NCBI GenBank assembly: GCA_020634935.1
Contig: JACKAT010000008.1
Span: 1-64,000 of the forward strand
Source of the DNA: Anaerolineales bacterium
GTDB lineage: Bacteria; Chloroflexota; Anaerolineae; 4572-78; J111
Length of the DNA stretch: 64,000 bases
Reading direction: 5' to 3'
Each line of letters opens with the position of its first letter. The stretch's first letter is position 1. The position numbers and the translations under genes were made by a program. Positions 34,184 to 43,659 of the stretch are shown piece by piece. Under the pieces are notes generated by a model. The model was not told the origin of the DNA. It worked only from the letters and a program-made list of their open reading frames with translations, and made no database searches.

Positions 34184-34678
34184 TTAAAGCGCAATGATCT
34201 CGGCGGAATTCGTATCGGTATTGTAGATGGCGCAAGTGGGGCTGCCTTTCCAGCCCAGAACCTCGCCGGGATTGAGCCACAGGCAGTCGCCGAACCGCTC
34301 TTCGGTTTGCTCGTGGGTATGGCCGGAGAAAACGGCCTGGTAATCGCCGGTTCGCGCCAGCGCCTGGGCGTAAAACGGGTAATGGGTGACGGCCACTTTG
34401 ACGCCGTCAAACTCAAGCTCGGCATATTCGCCATGCAGTTTCAAATTAGGGTACTGAGTTTTGGCGATATTCGAAATGGCAAAGCGATCGCCATCACCGT
34501 TGCCAAAGACCACATGAACATCGCCATCGAACTCGCCGCCAACCACCCGCGACGGAATCGGCGAGCAGAAATCGCCGCAAAAGATCAGGCTTTTAACGTT
34601 GCGGCTTTTGAACACAGCCAAAGCCTTTTGAAGATTATCCAAATTATCGTGGATATCAGAAAAAACCCCGATTAGCAT
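34184..34678 (-). CDS. YfcE/MJ0936-type metallophosphoesterase
   Basis: 164 residues, the normal length for the YfcE group. Metal motifs are GVFSDIHDN, FCGDFC, VFGNGDGD, VTHYPF and SGHTHEQ in order. These enzymes hydrolyse phosphodiesters and need Mn or similar metals; the natural substrate is not established. It is followed after a 96-bp gap by the LysM-thioredoxin gene on the same strand. Confidence 0.92.
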   Translation of the reverse strand: MLIGVFSDIHDNLDNLQKALAVFKSRNVKSLIFCGDFCSPIPSRVVGGEFDGDVHVVFGNGDGDRFAISNIAKTQYPNLKLHGEYAELEFDGVKVAVTHYPFYAQALARTGDYQAVFSGHTHEQTEERFGDCLWLNPGEVLGWKGSPTCAIYNTDTNSAEIIAL

Positions 34679-34992
34679 GATTTACCTCCCCTTAGTTACT
34701 GAACTTTCTTAGAAAATCTATTAGGAATTTTATTAAATCACCACCAATCCGCAAATGGCTGGTGTTATCAACCGTTTTGTGAGGCTTAACTACATTGACT
34801 TCACCATCAGGCTGGCACTGTAGAAAAAGTCTATCCACCAAAAACGTACAAAACCTCACATTATAGCGAGGTCTTGTATGTTTGCGTCAGACGAACCTTT
34901 ACTAGGATTGTTCGTGGGGCCAACCCGAACTAAACCCATGACTCTTGGGTTTCCTCTGTCTAAATACCTTTTTAACTTGGACCACTCATTCT
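34679..34992. other. Gene-free gap with a hairpin
   Basis: 314 bp between two minus-strand genes. Near 34845-34878 an imperfect stem pairs ACAAAACCTC with GAGGTCTTGT around TTATAG-type loop sequence. A terminator for the upstream membrane-protein gene is expected here but no T-run is clear. No reading frame of its own was found. Confidence 0.4.
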
Positions 34993-36222
34993 TTAGAGTG
35001 AATAATTGTGTAAGCCCAATATCTCAGGTTTTGTTCCCGCCTTTGTGTTATTACCGGGCGACTTGCCTGTGGCGCGTATATTTGCCAGTTTGCTCAATAC
35101 ATCAAACCAGAGGGGAGCTCCGAGTGAAACTGCCAGAACAGTAAAAAGGAGGCCAAAGATTTTGGTCGTCCGCTGGGTATTAGAAGAGGGGATAAGAAAA
35201 CGGTTATCCAACTTTGCCTGGGCGACTCGTTGTTCGAATTGTTGAGGCGACTCATCATCTCTTTTCTCAAGCTCTCTGATCCATCCAATTGGAAGCCCTA
35301 AGTCGTGGAGTTCGCTCTGAAGTTCATCAATAGTGAAGGAGTCTCCATCTTCGCTTTGTTCGGACTCCTGTTCTACAAATTTTATAGCACCATTCGTCAC
35401 GGCTGTGCGTAAATTATTATCTCGATACAGCGCCTGGCCAATGGCTATCGTATCTACGTTGAAAAGAAAGCTAATTACTAAGGCGAAAATAAGCGTAAAC
35501 ATTTGTATACGACGTTTATACCAGCCGCTGACCCGATCCATATAATCATCAAACCATTGTTCAAAATCGGATCGCGCTTGAATCAGCGCTTCATCCCAGT
35601 CTTTTGCCTCTGCTTTGGCTGTATTGAGTGTCGTCTGGAGGACGGTTTTAAGTGAGGAATTATCTAGCCCTTCTACCGCACTGTAAAACTGATTGAAGGT
35701 ATGTCTGGTATTTCCCTGTAGCCCTTTAGGCTTAACCTCTCCATAGCGCAGCAAAACTTCTATTGATCCTTTTACAGCGGGTACGCTATTGGGAATTCGC
35801 CTAATTATTCTTGCCAGTTGTTTTGCCTCTTCTTCAGACCAGCTATAGCTGTTGTCTGCGGTCGTGTCACCCTCCTCGGTTTTTACGCCAGTTTGGTTGA
35901 TAACTATATCAAACAAAGCCGAACTGAATGTTTTTGCAGAAATGTATGATGGCCAGCGTGAGAACAGCGGACATTTATAGATGGGCCAGGGTCTGAGTAA
36001 CGGTTTGATTAATCCGCATTTATTTAAGCGATCCATATCTAGTTTGATCGAGCCCTGGCCTGAGTCACTTTCCACGATTTGCCGTATCGCTTTTTCCAGA
36101 TGTCCGCCACGTAGATTAAATGCTTGAGCGATAACCTCATTAATTGCTGTAATAATCAAGCTCAGCAATAGGTATACAAAAACAAGACCAATAAGAACAT
36201 CTAAAATCTGCGAACCGAACAT
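34993..36222 (-). CDS. Membrane protein of unknown function beside patatin
   Basis: 409 residues, no function recognised. Membrane segments are seen at about 7-30 (LDVLIGLVFVYLLLSLIITAINE), 238-260 and 367-390 (GLLFTVLAVSLGAPLWFDVL). The soluble middle is helical. The opening YLLLSLIITAINEVIAQ and the closing SLGAPLWFDVL look like a conserved family, but I cannot name it. It begins 113 bp downstream of the patatin gene on the same strand, in the same AT-rich block, and is likely its partner. Codon use is visibly more A/T-ended than that of flanking genes. Confidence 0.6.
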   Translation of the reverse strand: MFGSQILDVLIGLVFVYLLLSLIITAINEVIAQAFNLRGGHLEKAIRQIVESDSGQGSIKLDMDRLNKCGLIKPLLRPWPIYKCPLFSRWPSYISAKTFSSALFDIVINQTGVKTEEGDTTADNSYSWSEEEAKQLARIIRRIPNSVPAVKGSIEVLLRYGEVKPKGLQGNTRHTFNQFYSAVEGLDNSSLKTVLQTTLNTAKAEAKDWDEALIQARSDFEQWFDDYMDRVSGWYKRRIQMFTLIFALVISFLFNVDTIAIGQALYRDNNLRTAVTNGAIKFVEQESEQSEDGDSFTIDELQSELHDLGLPIGWIRELEKRDDESPQQFEQRVAQAKLDNRFLIPSSNTQRTTKIFGLLFTVLAVSLGAPLWFDVLSKLANIRATGKSPGNNTKAGTKPEILGLHNYSL

Positions 36223-36334
36223 TTTGACTTTTGCTCCTGCCTGAGCAAAAACAGCTCTCTAAGGTGGCAAATGAACTTCTCTCACGATACCCGATAATCG
36301 TCGGTTTTCTTGACTTACATATGTGGCAAAAACT

Positions 36335-39300
36335 TTATTCACTGCTTTTTGGAAATAGATTAAAGAGCGCCGTGATCCCCCAGACCAAAACGGCAAGAAA
36401 AACGATCCGGAGTACCCAAACGATTAGATTGAGCACCACGCCGGTTGTCTCACCAGTGCCTAATAACTTATTAAAATCATCAACAGCATGAAGCTTCAGT
36501 TCCACAAAACCTAATAAAACCAAGATAATTGCCAAGATAATCAGTATTGGCATTACCCAGTTTTTGGACCCTTTCCCTTTAAACTCCTTTATTTTTTTTG
36601 TGATCTTTTGCCATTTACTTTTCAGCCATTCCCATCTTGTTGATTCATTATCAATGAACCAGGTTAGGAGGTAATATAATACTTGTCCAACTATCATAAT
36701 CAAGAGTAAAATCCCGCTAAGTTTGGCGGCAGGAGCAATTCCAAACAGAGTCCCACCACCCCACATTACGATTAAGATCACATAAAACAAACTCAGCCAG
36801 TGTTTAAACGTCGGTCGATTGCCCGGCGTTGCTAATTCAACAATCCCCCACGCTGGTCTTCCTATTATACGAGTCAGAAACGCACCGACCTTTTTGAAAA
36901 TAACAGAAACATTGTTAGGGAAATTCGGTTGGTTTTGGTCTTCTTCTAAATCATCGGCTAATGTTTCCATTATTCTGCCAACAATCGTGGTGCCTTTAGT
37001 CAAATTTTCAAGGACCTCTTGACGCGATAGACTTTTTAAGGTCAGTCTATTTTTTTGAACCGTGCGCCATAGGTCGCACCATTCCGTAAGCAGCTTATCA
37101 CGCTTACCATACTCCATTGTAGGTATCTCATTTGGGTTCAATTTTTTCATGAAAGCCATTATTTTTAACTTATTAGCCAGCTTTAAACTTTCTAACTTTT
37201 CAGCCAAGCTCTGATCGTCCTTGTCCTGCTGATCTTTATCCCCTTGGCCGCTCTCGTTCGGCTGGTCTTTATCCCGCTGGCCGCCCTCATTCGGCTGGAC
37301 CTTATCCCCCTCACCCTTCTTTTTCTGCAGGTTCGCAATCCAATCGTCGAATTCTTTGCTATCTAATATTTTGACTAAATCCTTGTACTCTTTATCAAAA
37401 AAACTATCATCTTCTTGTTTGGCTTCCTCACACAAAATACGCAAATGGGCTTCTTGGATCAGAAACCTACTAAGTTCTTTTGCCTCTGGCAGCATCATCG
37501 TAATAATCTGTTCCGCGCCGTCTAGTTTGCCCCATAAGATATCGTTTTTGCGCCACTCTTTTTCCAAGAACGCCCCAAAGTGGAACAAGTTGTTTCCCGC
37601 TAATTTGCATACATCACCCTTCTTCCGTTTTTTTGTCGTCTCTTGTTCACCTTTCCCTTTTTCATTAATCAAGCTAATAGCATCTTCGGGGCTAAATCTG
37701 TGAACTTGAATCTGATCAATTTCGTTGATCCCGGTGGCGTAAAGAATGGGATATGAAAACCGATCATAAAGTTCGTAATTGTCGTACAAGTAATACAGGT
37801 ACGTTCGTGCCAGGAATTGAGCATCAGCGTTAGCGTTAGTTTGGGTAGGGTTAAGTATGTCCTCCCTGACTTTTTTTGAGATTTGTCTTAACTTTAAATG
37901 GGTAGCTATCCTGATGGCGTCCAGTAGAAGGTTGGAATCGGAATTGGTGTTAGGTTTTGTTTTTGGAACGACGAGTTTATCTATAGAAAATTTATCTAAT
38001 TCTTCTTTAGAAATTTCGTCTACGCCAATGGCATTTGAATCTACAAAATCGTGTATGAAATACAGAAGTATTTCATCATGTGGTTCAAGGTATTTTTCTA
38101 TAAATCCTACCAATTTTTCTTTATCAATTTTGTCTTTGTTAGGGAATTCTGACTCAACAAAATTGCTAATGAATTTCCGAAGAATTTTATCATCTGATTT
38201 GAGGATTCTTGTTTTTTCTTTATCAATTTTGTCTACGCCATCACATTTTGACTTGATAATATCGTCTATGAACTTTCGGCGAATTTTATCATCTGATTTG
38301 AGGATTCTTGTTATTAATTTAACTGTTTTTTCTTTATCAATTTTGTCTACGCCATCACATTTTGACTTGACAATATCATCTATGAACTTTCGGCGAATTT
38401 CACCATCTGAGCTGTATTTACATTTGTTGTACCAGGTTGCAAACGGTTCATCGGAATTGGCTGAGGACCCTAAGCTTTGCCTTGTTAGATCTTGTATTCC
38501 TCCCTTGTTTATCCAGTTTGCGCGGGTCTTTTCAAAGGCGTATAAATTCTCGGCCTCCTTCATGAGATCTCTTTTTATAGCTCTAAGTCCCATCTTAAAA
38601 TCATCTTTTCGTTTATCCTCAAAACACTTGGCATCAATTTCCCGCCCCATTTGTTTGAGCGCAGGTAATATCTCATTATCCCTTTGCTCTTCCCAGTTTT
38701 TTGGGTCCGGATCGAGCAGATGGCTAATCTTCTTTTGAATATAGTTCAAACGCCTTTTACGCCACTCGATATCAAGTTCATATAAGAATTGAGGGATGCG
38801 GGCCTCTTTATCAATCTTATCGCCACTATTATTATCACCATACGTTTTGGAACACCAGCCAGTTATGTTATCAGGTGTACATTGAAGAAGTTCACTCAAT
38901 CGCTCCTTAATGATATTTACTCTAAGTATCAAATAAGTGCCATACGTTTGATCCTTTTTTTCGTCTATTGCCTCGCCGAGAGTACTTCCACAAAAGTCAG
39001 AAATAGTATTACGCTCAAATAGACCCGGTTGAGTTACTAGATCTCTGACAGCAAAAATATCCTGAACAATTTTGACGGTCTTATTGCGCTCTTCCACGTT
39101 TTTCAGATCTTCAAAAATTGTTTCATGGCGCGGCAGGTCAATAAGCGCCTTTTTTACGTTGTCTAATACGTTTGGTATTGGAATGTTTCTATCGCCGGAT
39201 GGGATGTCTTCGGGAGCAGGTTCAATATAAATCAATTTGCGATCAATCCGATTATTTGCTAACCGCTGTTCGATAGTTTTAATCGCATAACTAAACGGCT

Positions 39301-40657
39301 TGTTGTCAAGAACACCCCCATCACTAAACGCGCGTTTCTCAGGATCAACACCCACCTTTACATACTCTCGCCAGAGTCTTTCCTTGCGATCTTTAGATAG
39401 TTTGCTTGCTTTTTTAAAATTTTCTTTGTCTTTATCATCGAATACGCTTACTATTGCTGTCTCATCTTGTTGTCGACACGCCTTCTGCCATTTCCCACGT
39501 TCCTCTGCCCTGTTGTCCCAGACCATTGGCTCAAATACAAAAGGAATGGCGGACGTGCATCGAGCAGTAAAAGCCAAAAAGGGATTATTGTTTTCAAAAT
39601 CGTTTACGTGATCAGATCCCTTAGCCTTGTATTGAAACCGGAAAACGTTGCGATATTGCACTTCATCAATCGTCAGGGGTGACACCACGGCGGGTAAGCA
39701 ATTTCGTACTTTGAGACCATTGACATCGGTCGCGGTTACACACAAGTCAAGTTCATCAACAAAATTAGTGTCGCAAGAGTAGTGATCAATAGAATAATCC
39801 ATGCCTTGCAAGCCTTCAAGGATATCTCCATACATCAACCCGCTATTAAGGAGAGATTTTGGCTTATCGGCTTTGCTGTCCAGTAGCTTACTTATATCCC
39901 CTTCCTTTATCCAAACCTTTTGTAAGGGTTTGATGTCTTTTTTCTCGACCAAGCCTTTTGCCAGCGCAATCGCATTGATTCCCCCCGCCGATGACCCCGA
40001 CAAGATATCAATTACAAAACGGGTGTGAACGGTAGAAAACGGTTCCAGACATAAGTTAATACGATCAACCAGCGAATTTTCGGCCTTGATTTTCTTTTTG
40101 AGTCCTTCTAATCCGATCGCTTTCTCTAGATCATCTAGTGAATCTTCTAACTCTAACTTTAACTTTACAATCTTTATAATCTCAATGTTCTTGTTGAACT
40201 TAGTTAAACTATCTCCTTCTAATCCAAGCACTTTTCCTGGATCATCAAGTGGTTCTTTTAACTCTATATCCTTAATTGTATTTTTGAACTTAGTTAAACT
40301 ATCTCCTTCTAATCCAAGCTCTTCTCCTAGACGTTTTAACTCTTCATCATATTTTTTAAGACTTCCAAGTGCTCTATCAAGAGGTTTAACGATTGAAGTC
40401 CCAACAATCTGTCCAAGCTTTCGATAAACATGTTCAGAGCTGTTCAAATTTTTATCCGGAACGGCCAATTTGTAATTCGAATCATCATACGCCGTTGCCC
40501 GAACAAGTTTGAATAATTCGTGAGCCGTGCCATAAATGTAAATGGCTAATGAAATTCCCCCATACATCACCACCGCCAGCCGCACTTCTTGCAGGATATC
40601 ACAATCAGATGGTTGCCGATCTCTCATTTTTTGGCTCCTTGAACTGAAAGCTGACAA
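36335..40657 (-). CDS. Giant patatin-like phospholipase with repeats and C-terminal membrane helices
   Basis: 1440 residues. The patatin domain begins at about residue 25 (EVRLAVVMYGGISLAIYIYG), has nucleophile Ser223 in LSGSSAGGINA and catalytic Asp446 in FSDGGVLDN. An insertion at about 85-190 holds duplicated LGLEGDSLTKF units. Residues about 790-935 contain four KIRRKFIDDIxKSKCDGVDKIDKEK-type units. About 1120-1150 has tandem QPNEGGQxDKD repeats. The last 180 residues hold about four membrane helices. It is probably a membrane-tethered lipid acyl hydrolase. AT-rich composition, repeats and an equally AT-rich partner suggest acquisition by transfer. A defence or toxin role is possible but unproven; no CD-NTase is adjacent. 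Confidence 0.85.
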   Translation of the reverse strand: MSAFSSRSQKMRDRQPSDCDILQEVRLAVVMYGGISLAIYIYGTAHELFKLVRATAYDDSNYKLAVPDKNLNSSEHVYRKLGQIVGTSIVKPLDRALGSLKKYDEELKRLGEELGLEGDSLTKFKNTIKDIELKEPLDDPGKVLGLEGDSLTKFNKNIEIIKIVKLKLELEDSLDDLEKAIGLEGLKKKIKAENSLVDRINLCLEPFSTVHTRFVIDILSGSSAGGINAIALAKGLVEKKDIKPLQKVWIKEGDISKLLDSKADKPKSLLNSGLMYGDILEGLQGMDYSIDHYSCDTNFVDELDLCVTATDVNGLKVRNCLPAVVSPLTIDEVQYRNVFRFQYKAKGSDHVNDFENNNPFLAFTARCTSAIPFVFEPMVWDNRAEERGKWQKACRQQDETAIVSVFDDKDKENFKKASKLSKDRKERLWREYVKVGVDPEKRAFSDGGVLDNKPFSYAIKTIEQRLANNRIDRKLIYIEPAPEDIPSGDRNIPIPNVLDNVKKALIDLPRHETIFEDLKNVEERNKTVKIVQDIFAVRDLVTQPGLFERNTISDFCGSTLGEAIDEKKDQTYGTYLILRVNIIKERLSELLQCTPDNITGWCSKTYGDNNSGDKIDKEARIPQFLYELDIEWRKRRLNYIQKKISHLLDPDPKNWEEQRDNEILPALKQMGREIDAKCFEDKRKDDFKMGLRAIKRDLMKEAENLYAFEKTRANWINKGGIQDLTRQSLGSSANSDEPFATWYNKCKYSSDGEIRRKFIDDIVKSKCDGVDKIDKEKTVKLITRILKSDDKIRRKFIDDIIKSKCDGVDKIDKEKTRILKSDDKILRKFISNFVESEFPNKDKIDKEKLVGFIEKYLEPHDEILLYFIHDFVDSNAIGVDEISKEELDKFSIDKLVVPKTKPNTNSDSNLLLDAIRIATHLKLRQISKKVREDILNPTQTNANADAQFLARTYLYYLYDNYELYDRFSYPILYATGINEIDQIQVHRFSPEDAISLINEKGKGEQETTKKRKKGDVCKLAGNNLFHFGAFLEKEWRKNDILWGKLDGAEQIITMMLPEAKELSRFLIQEAHLRILCEEAKQEDDSFFDKEYKDLVKILDSKEFDDWIANLQKKKGEGDKVQPNEGGQRDKDQPNESGQGDKDQQDKDDQSLAEKLESLKLANKLKIMAFMKKLNPNEIPTMEYGKRDKLLTEWCDLWRTVQKNRLTLKSLSRQEVLENLTKGTTIVGRIMETLADDLEEDQNQPNFPNNVSVIFKKVGAFLTRIIGRPAWGIVELATPGNRPTFKHWLSLFYVILIVMWGGGTLFGIAPAAKLSGILLLIMIVGQVLYYLLTWFIDNESTRWEWLKSKWQKITKKIKEFKGKGSKNWVMPILIILAIILVLLGFVELKLHAVDDFNKLLGTGETTGVVLNLIVWVLRIVFLAVLVWGITALFNLFPKSSE
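38005..38410 (-). repeat. In-gene repeats of about 100-115 bp in the patatin gene
   Basis: Four units encode versions of a helix-helix motif ending GVDKIDKEK or similar. The first two are nearly identical in DNA: TTGTCTACGCCATCACATTT occurs twice, about 110 bp apart. The lengths are multiples of three, so copy number can change without a frameshift. Confidence 0.75.
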
Positions 40658-40951
40658 TATTGGGACAAGAGACAGATGATACTACTTGGTGTTAGATTTT
40701 TAGCTCTATTAGTTAATTATCTTACACGGAGACATTTCTATTAACTGCCACGTTTCTATTTATTCTACTCCACCCATTTCACAATACGACAAAACCACTC
40801 AAAACACAATCACTATTTGAACAGTTTATTCCCCAGTTGATTCGCTAGTACACTCAAACAAAGTACCTTAAGATAGAATCGCATAATTTATAGGACCGAA
40901 CGATTCGACAAGGTTATTTTCTCGCATTTTGTACCCAAGTTGTCGTGAATA

Positions 40952-40960
40952 TGGTATAAT
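40952..40960 (+). promoter_or_regulatory. Extended -10 promoter of the HerA-NurA unit
   Basis: TGGTATAAT contains a perfect TATAAT (40955-40960) with TG one base before. It lies 26 bp upstream of GTG 40987. The 329-bp gap between the patatin gene and this operon is otherwise gene-free and AT-rich. Confidence 0.6.
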
Positions 40961-40986
40961 TAAGCCCACAAATTTTAACTGGAGAC

Positions 40987-42429
40987 GTGATAAGGTTGGG
41001 GCATAAACTTAAATTTGTTGTCTCAGATTTGCATCTTGGCGCGGGACAAACAACACAGGGCCTGGCTCCTTTAGAGGATTTTACAGCGAGCCGAGAATTT
41101 ATCGCTTTCCTCCACGAAATTGGCCAGGAAGGCGAACGAGACGAGCGGGAAATCGAGCTCATTTTTAATGGCGATCTGTTTGAATTCCTGCAAGTTCCGG
41201 CAGTTGACAACTATGACCCGACCCAAACTTACCCTAAAGAAGCCTATCTGAACTCATCAGAGGAAGCGAGTATCAAGCGGTTAAAAATCATTGTGGCAGG
41301 CCATCAAGAAATTTTTAACGCTCTGGCCGATTTTATGCATAGTAACGAGCCTCAGCGGCGGATTACGATTATCAAGGGCAACCACGATGTCTGTCTTTTT
41401 TGGCCTGGCGTTAAAGGCTACTTACGGGAAGTTTTAGGGGCGTCAGGGGCCAGAGTCTCGCTGCTGCGTTTTGCCGATGAGTTTGTTAGCCGGGAAAAAA
41501 TTTACGTCGAACACGGCCACCAGCATGCCGAAAAGATGAATGGCTATCAAGATTCCTTCAATCCCCGCTCCACCGACGACCCGTCTCAACTGTTCTACCC
41601 GGCCGGTTCGCACTTTGTTATCGACTTTTTTAACCAAGTTGAACCGGAGCGGCCGTTTATCGATCATATCAAGCCGCTGACCACCCTCATTTGGTACGCC
41701 CTGCATTGGGATTTCGATTTCGCCGGCCGGGCGCTGGCCTGCTTTATTCGCAAAACCCCGGCTCTGGTGGTCAGTGATACGAATTATTGGCAGAAAAATT
41801 CCATCGCCCCTACCGGGTCATTACTGCAAGAATTGGAAGACGAGGTTCAACGTCAAAAATTAGCCGAGCGTTATAAAACCGATACCGCTTTCCGGCAGGC
41901 CTTTCACTACCAAATCCAGCAGTATCTTGACGATGCCAGTATCGATAACAAAGGCAGCAATCCCTCGCCGCCGCTTCATGTGAGCGACAACCCCTTGCAA
42001 ATGGGCCAAATAAACCAGCAGCAGCAGCGGGCGATGCTTCGGCGGGCAGCGGTAGAGGTTGCCGAACGGGAAAAAGCTAAAGTCATTATTTTTGGTCACA
42101 CGCACGAGCCGACCGAAGAGCTATTAAGCAACGGCAGTATTTATATTAATACCGGCAGTTGGATCAGCGACTTGTCTAAGATTTCCCTTAATATGTGGGA
42201 GGCGTTGTTTAATAGCGCAGCGCTGCCGGAAACTATTCCCAGCGCTCTGACCTATGCCCGCATCGATTACAATGAAGATGAACACCCATACGCCAAATTG
42301 TTATACTTTAAAGGCCAAACTCATGCCAAAAAAGCCGCCTCTCGGCCGGAGAAGTTGGCCGAACCGCCGAGTTTTTTACGGCGAAATATGCGCCGCTTTA
42401 TCCGTCGATTTGGGTCTGATCATTCATAA
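40987..42429 (+). CDS. Calcineurin-like metallophosphoesterase of the HerA-NurA operon
   Basis: 480 residues if GTG 40987 is used; TTG 40996 is an alternative with better spacing from GGAGA. Metal motifs are in order: SDLHLGAG, NGDLFEF, KGNHD, EHGHQH and FGHTHEPT. A long insertion of about 190 residues lies between GHQH and GHTH, and the C-terminus is basic (RRNMRRFIRR). It is not an Mre11 by its insertions, yet it stands first in a unit with NurA and HerA, as Mre11 does in archaea. NurA follows after 18 nt. Substrate unknown; DNA ends or a nucleotide are possible. Confidence 0.83.
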   Translation: MIRLGHKLKFVVSDLHLGAGQTTQGLAPLEDFTASREFIAFLHEIGQEGERDEREIELIFNGDLFEFLQVPAVDNYDPTQTYPKEAYLNSSEEASIKRLKIIVAGHQEIFNALADFMHSNEPQRRITIIKGNHDVCLFWPGVKGYLREVLGASGARVSLLRFADEFVSREKIYVEHGHQHAEKMNGYQDSFNPRSTDDPSQLFYPAGSHFVIDFFNQVEPERPFIDHIKPLTTLIWYALHWDFDFAGRALACFIRKTPALVVSDTNYWQKNSIAPTGSLLQELEDEVQRQKLAERYKTDTAFRQAFHYQIQQYLDDASIDNKGSNPSPPLHVSDNPLQMGQINQQQQRAMLRRAAVEVAEREKAKVIIFGHTHEPTEELLSNGSIYINTGSWISDLSKISLNMWEALFNSAALPETIPSALTYARIDYNEDEHPYAKLLYFKGQTHAKKAASRPEKLAEPPSFLRRNMRRFIRRFGSDHS

Positions 42430-42447
42430 TAGAAACGATGGGCGATT

Positions 42448-43659
42448 ATGACGCTTGAACTGAACCAGGTAGCCCAGCAGGTTAAGGCCATGGGCCGCAG
42501 TCTGGCTGAACAGCGGCCGCGCCTCGATGAAGAGTTGGCCCGCGCCCAAAGTTTGCTGCGTGAATTTTCAACCAGCTATAGCGAGCTGCACGATCGCATC
42601 CAGCGGGCCGAAAGAGCCCAGCAGAGCCAGCGTTTTGAGTGGGTGGGGGCCGCGCCAACTCAAGAAGCTCTGGCTGAGGTTTATCCGCTGCCACCTTGCC
42701 CCGCTGAACTCACCGTCATTGCCAGCGACGGTTCCCAAATTCATCCCGATCCGCACGCCATCACCCTGTACTATTTGATCAATACCGGCTGCATCATCTA
42801 CCGCCATGGCTCGAACCAAAAACCCGAAACCTATAATCCCAAACCGAAACTGTACTACGAGCCGGAAGATTTGTTCGATGAACAAGGCCGGCTGATCTCC
42901 ACCGGTGAAGTCAATGTCAAACGCGATCTGGCCGAACTTGAAGTTTTGACCAATCTGGGGCCGGCCTATGCCCAAACCGTGCCTGAACCCGTGGTGGCGC
43001 TCATGGATGGTCAATTAACGCTGCGGGTCATCGACCTGCCGTTTGACCAGCAGCAAGAGCGGCAAGACGAATATATGGGTTTGCTCGACCTGCTGCGCGA
43101 GGCCAACGTTATTTTAGGCGGATATATCGACCGGCCGCGCAGCACGTTTGCGCTGTCGCTGATTTATCTGGCTTCATTGGACATCGAGCAAATCAATGAA
43201 GAAACCCTGCGTCGCAATGCCTTTCGGACCCTGACCGATATTGAGTTATTCAACTTTCTCGGTCCTGGTGAACGAAGTGCGGTCTTTACCGTGCGGGCTA
43301 AAGGGTTAGACCGGTACACCCGGGCCGGACACGCCATTCACTTCTTTTATTTGAACGTCAGCCGCAATCCGGCCTCGCCCCATTTAGCTCGAGTGGAAGT
43401 GCCGGCCTGGATTGTGACCAACCGGCCGGCGCTCGATACCCTGCACGCGGCGATTGTGCGGCAAGCCGCCATCACCGGCGGCTACCCCTACGTGCTGGCC
43501 CGGGCCGATGAATTGGCCGTTATCTCCAGCGAAGAGCGGGAAGCGGTCGAGATAATGCTGGCCGTGGAAATGCGCCAGCAGGGGCTGTCGCCGGAAATTT
43601 CTCTCAAACAACGTAACAAAAACGCCTATCGATTTGGGCGAGAAAGCTTTAGATTATGA
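42448..43659 (+). CDS. nurA: NurA-domain nuclease
   Basis: 403 residues. NurA catalytic Asp motifs are visible: ASDGSQIHPD (Asp94) and VALMDGQLT (Asp187), with RRNAFRTLTDIELF and a C-terminal HxAIVRQAAITGGYPYVLARADELAVIS block that is well conserved in the family. An N-terminal coiled coil covers about 5-60. In archaea NurA and HerA resect DNA double-strand-break ends; bacterial pairs act in repair or in phage defence. The stop overlaps the next start by 4 nt (ATGA), so the genes are coupled. Confidence 0.9.
   Translation: MTLELNQVAQQVKAMGRSLAEQRPRLDEELARAQSLLREFSTSYSELHDRIQRAERAQQSQRFEWVGAAPTQEALAEVYPLPPCPAELTVIASDGSQIHPDPHAITLYYLINTGCIIYRHGSNQKPETYNPKPKLYYEPEDLFDEQGRLISTGEVNVKRDLAELEVLTNLGPAYAQTVPEPVVALMDGQLTLRVIDLPFDQQQERQDEYMGLLDLLREANVILGGYIDRPRSTFALSLIYLASLDIEQINEETLRRNAFRTLTDIELFNFLGPGERSAVFTVRAKGLDRYTRAGHAIHFFYLNVSRNPASPHLARVEVPAWIVTNRPALDTLHAAIVRQAAITGGYPYVLARADELAVISSEEREAVEIMLAVEMRQQGLSPEISLKQRNKNAYRFGRESFRL

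Noticed and set aside
39300..39611. Open frames on the plus strand opposite the patatin gene
   Set aside because: They are antisense frames with Ser/Leu-rich nonsense and no start signals.
36335..40657. Patatin gene as the effector of a CBASS system
   Set aside because: No CD-NTase, Cap2/Cap3 or HORMA/TRIP13 genes are adjacent.
40987..42429. Phosphoesterase as Mre11
   Set aside because: It has a different insertion pattern, no Rad50 gene nearby, and a basic C-terminus unlike Mre11.
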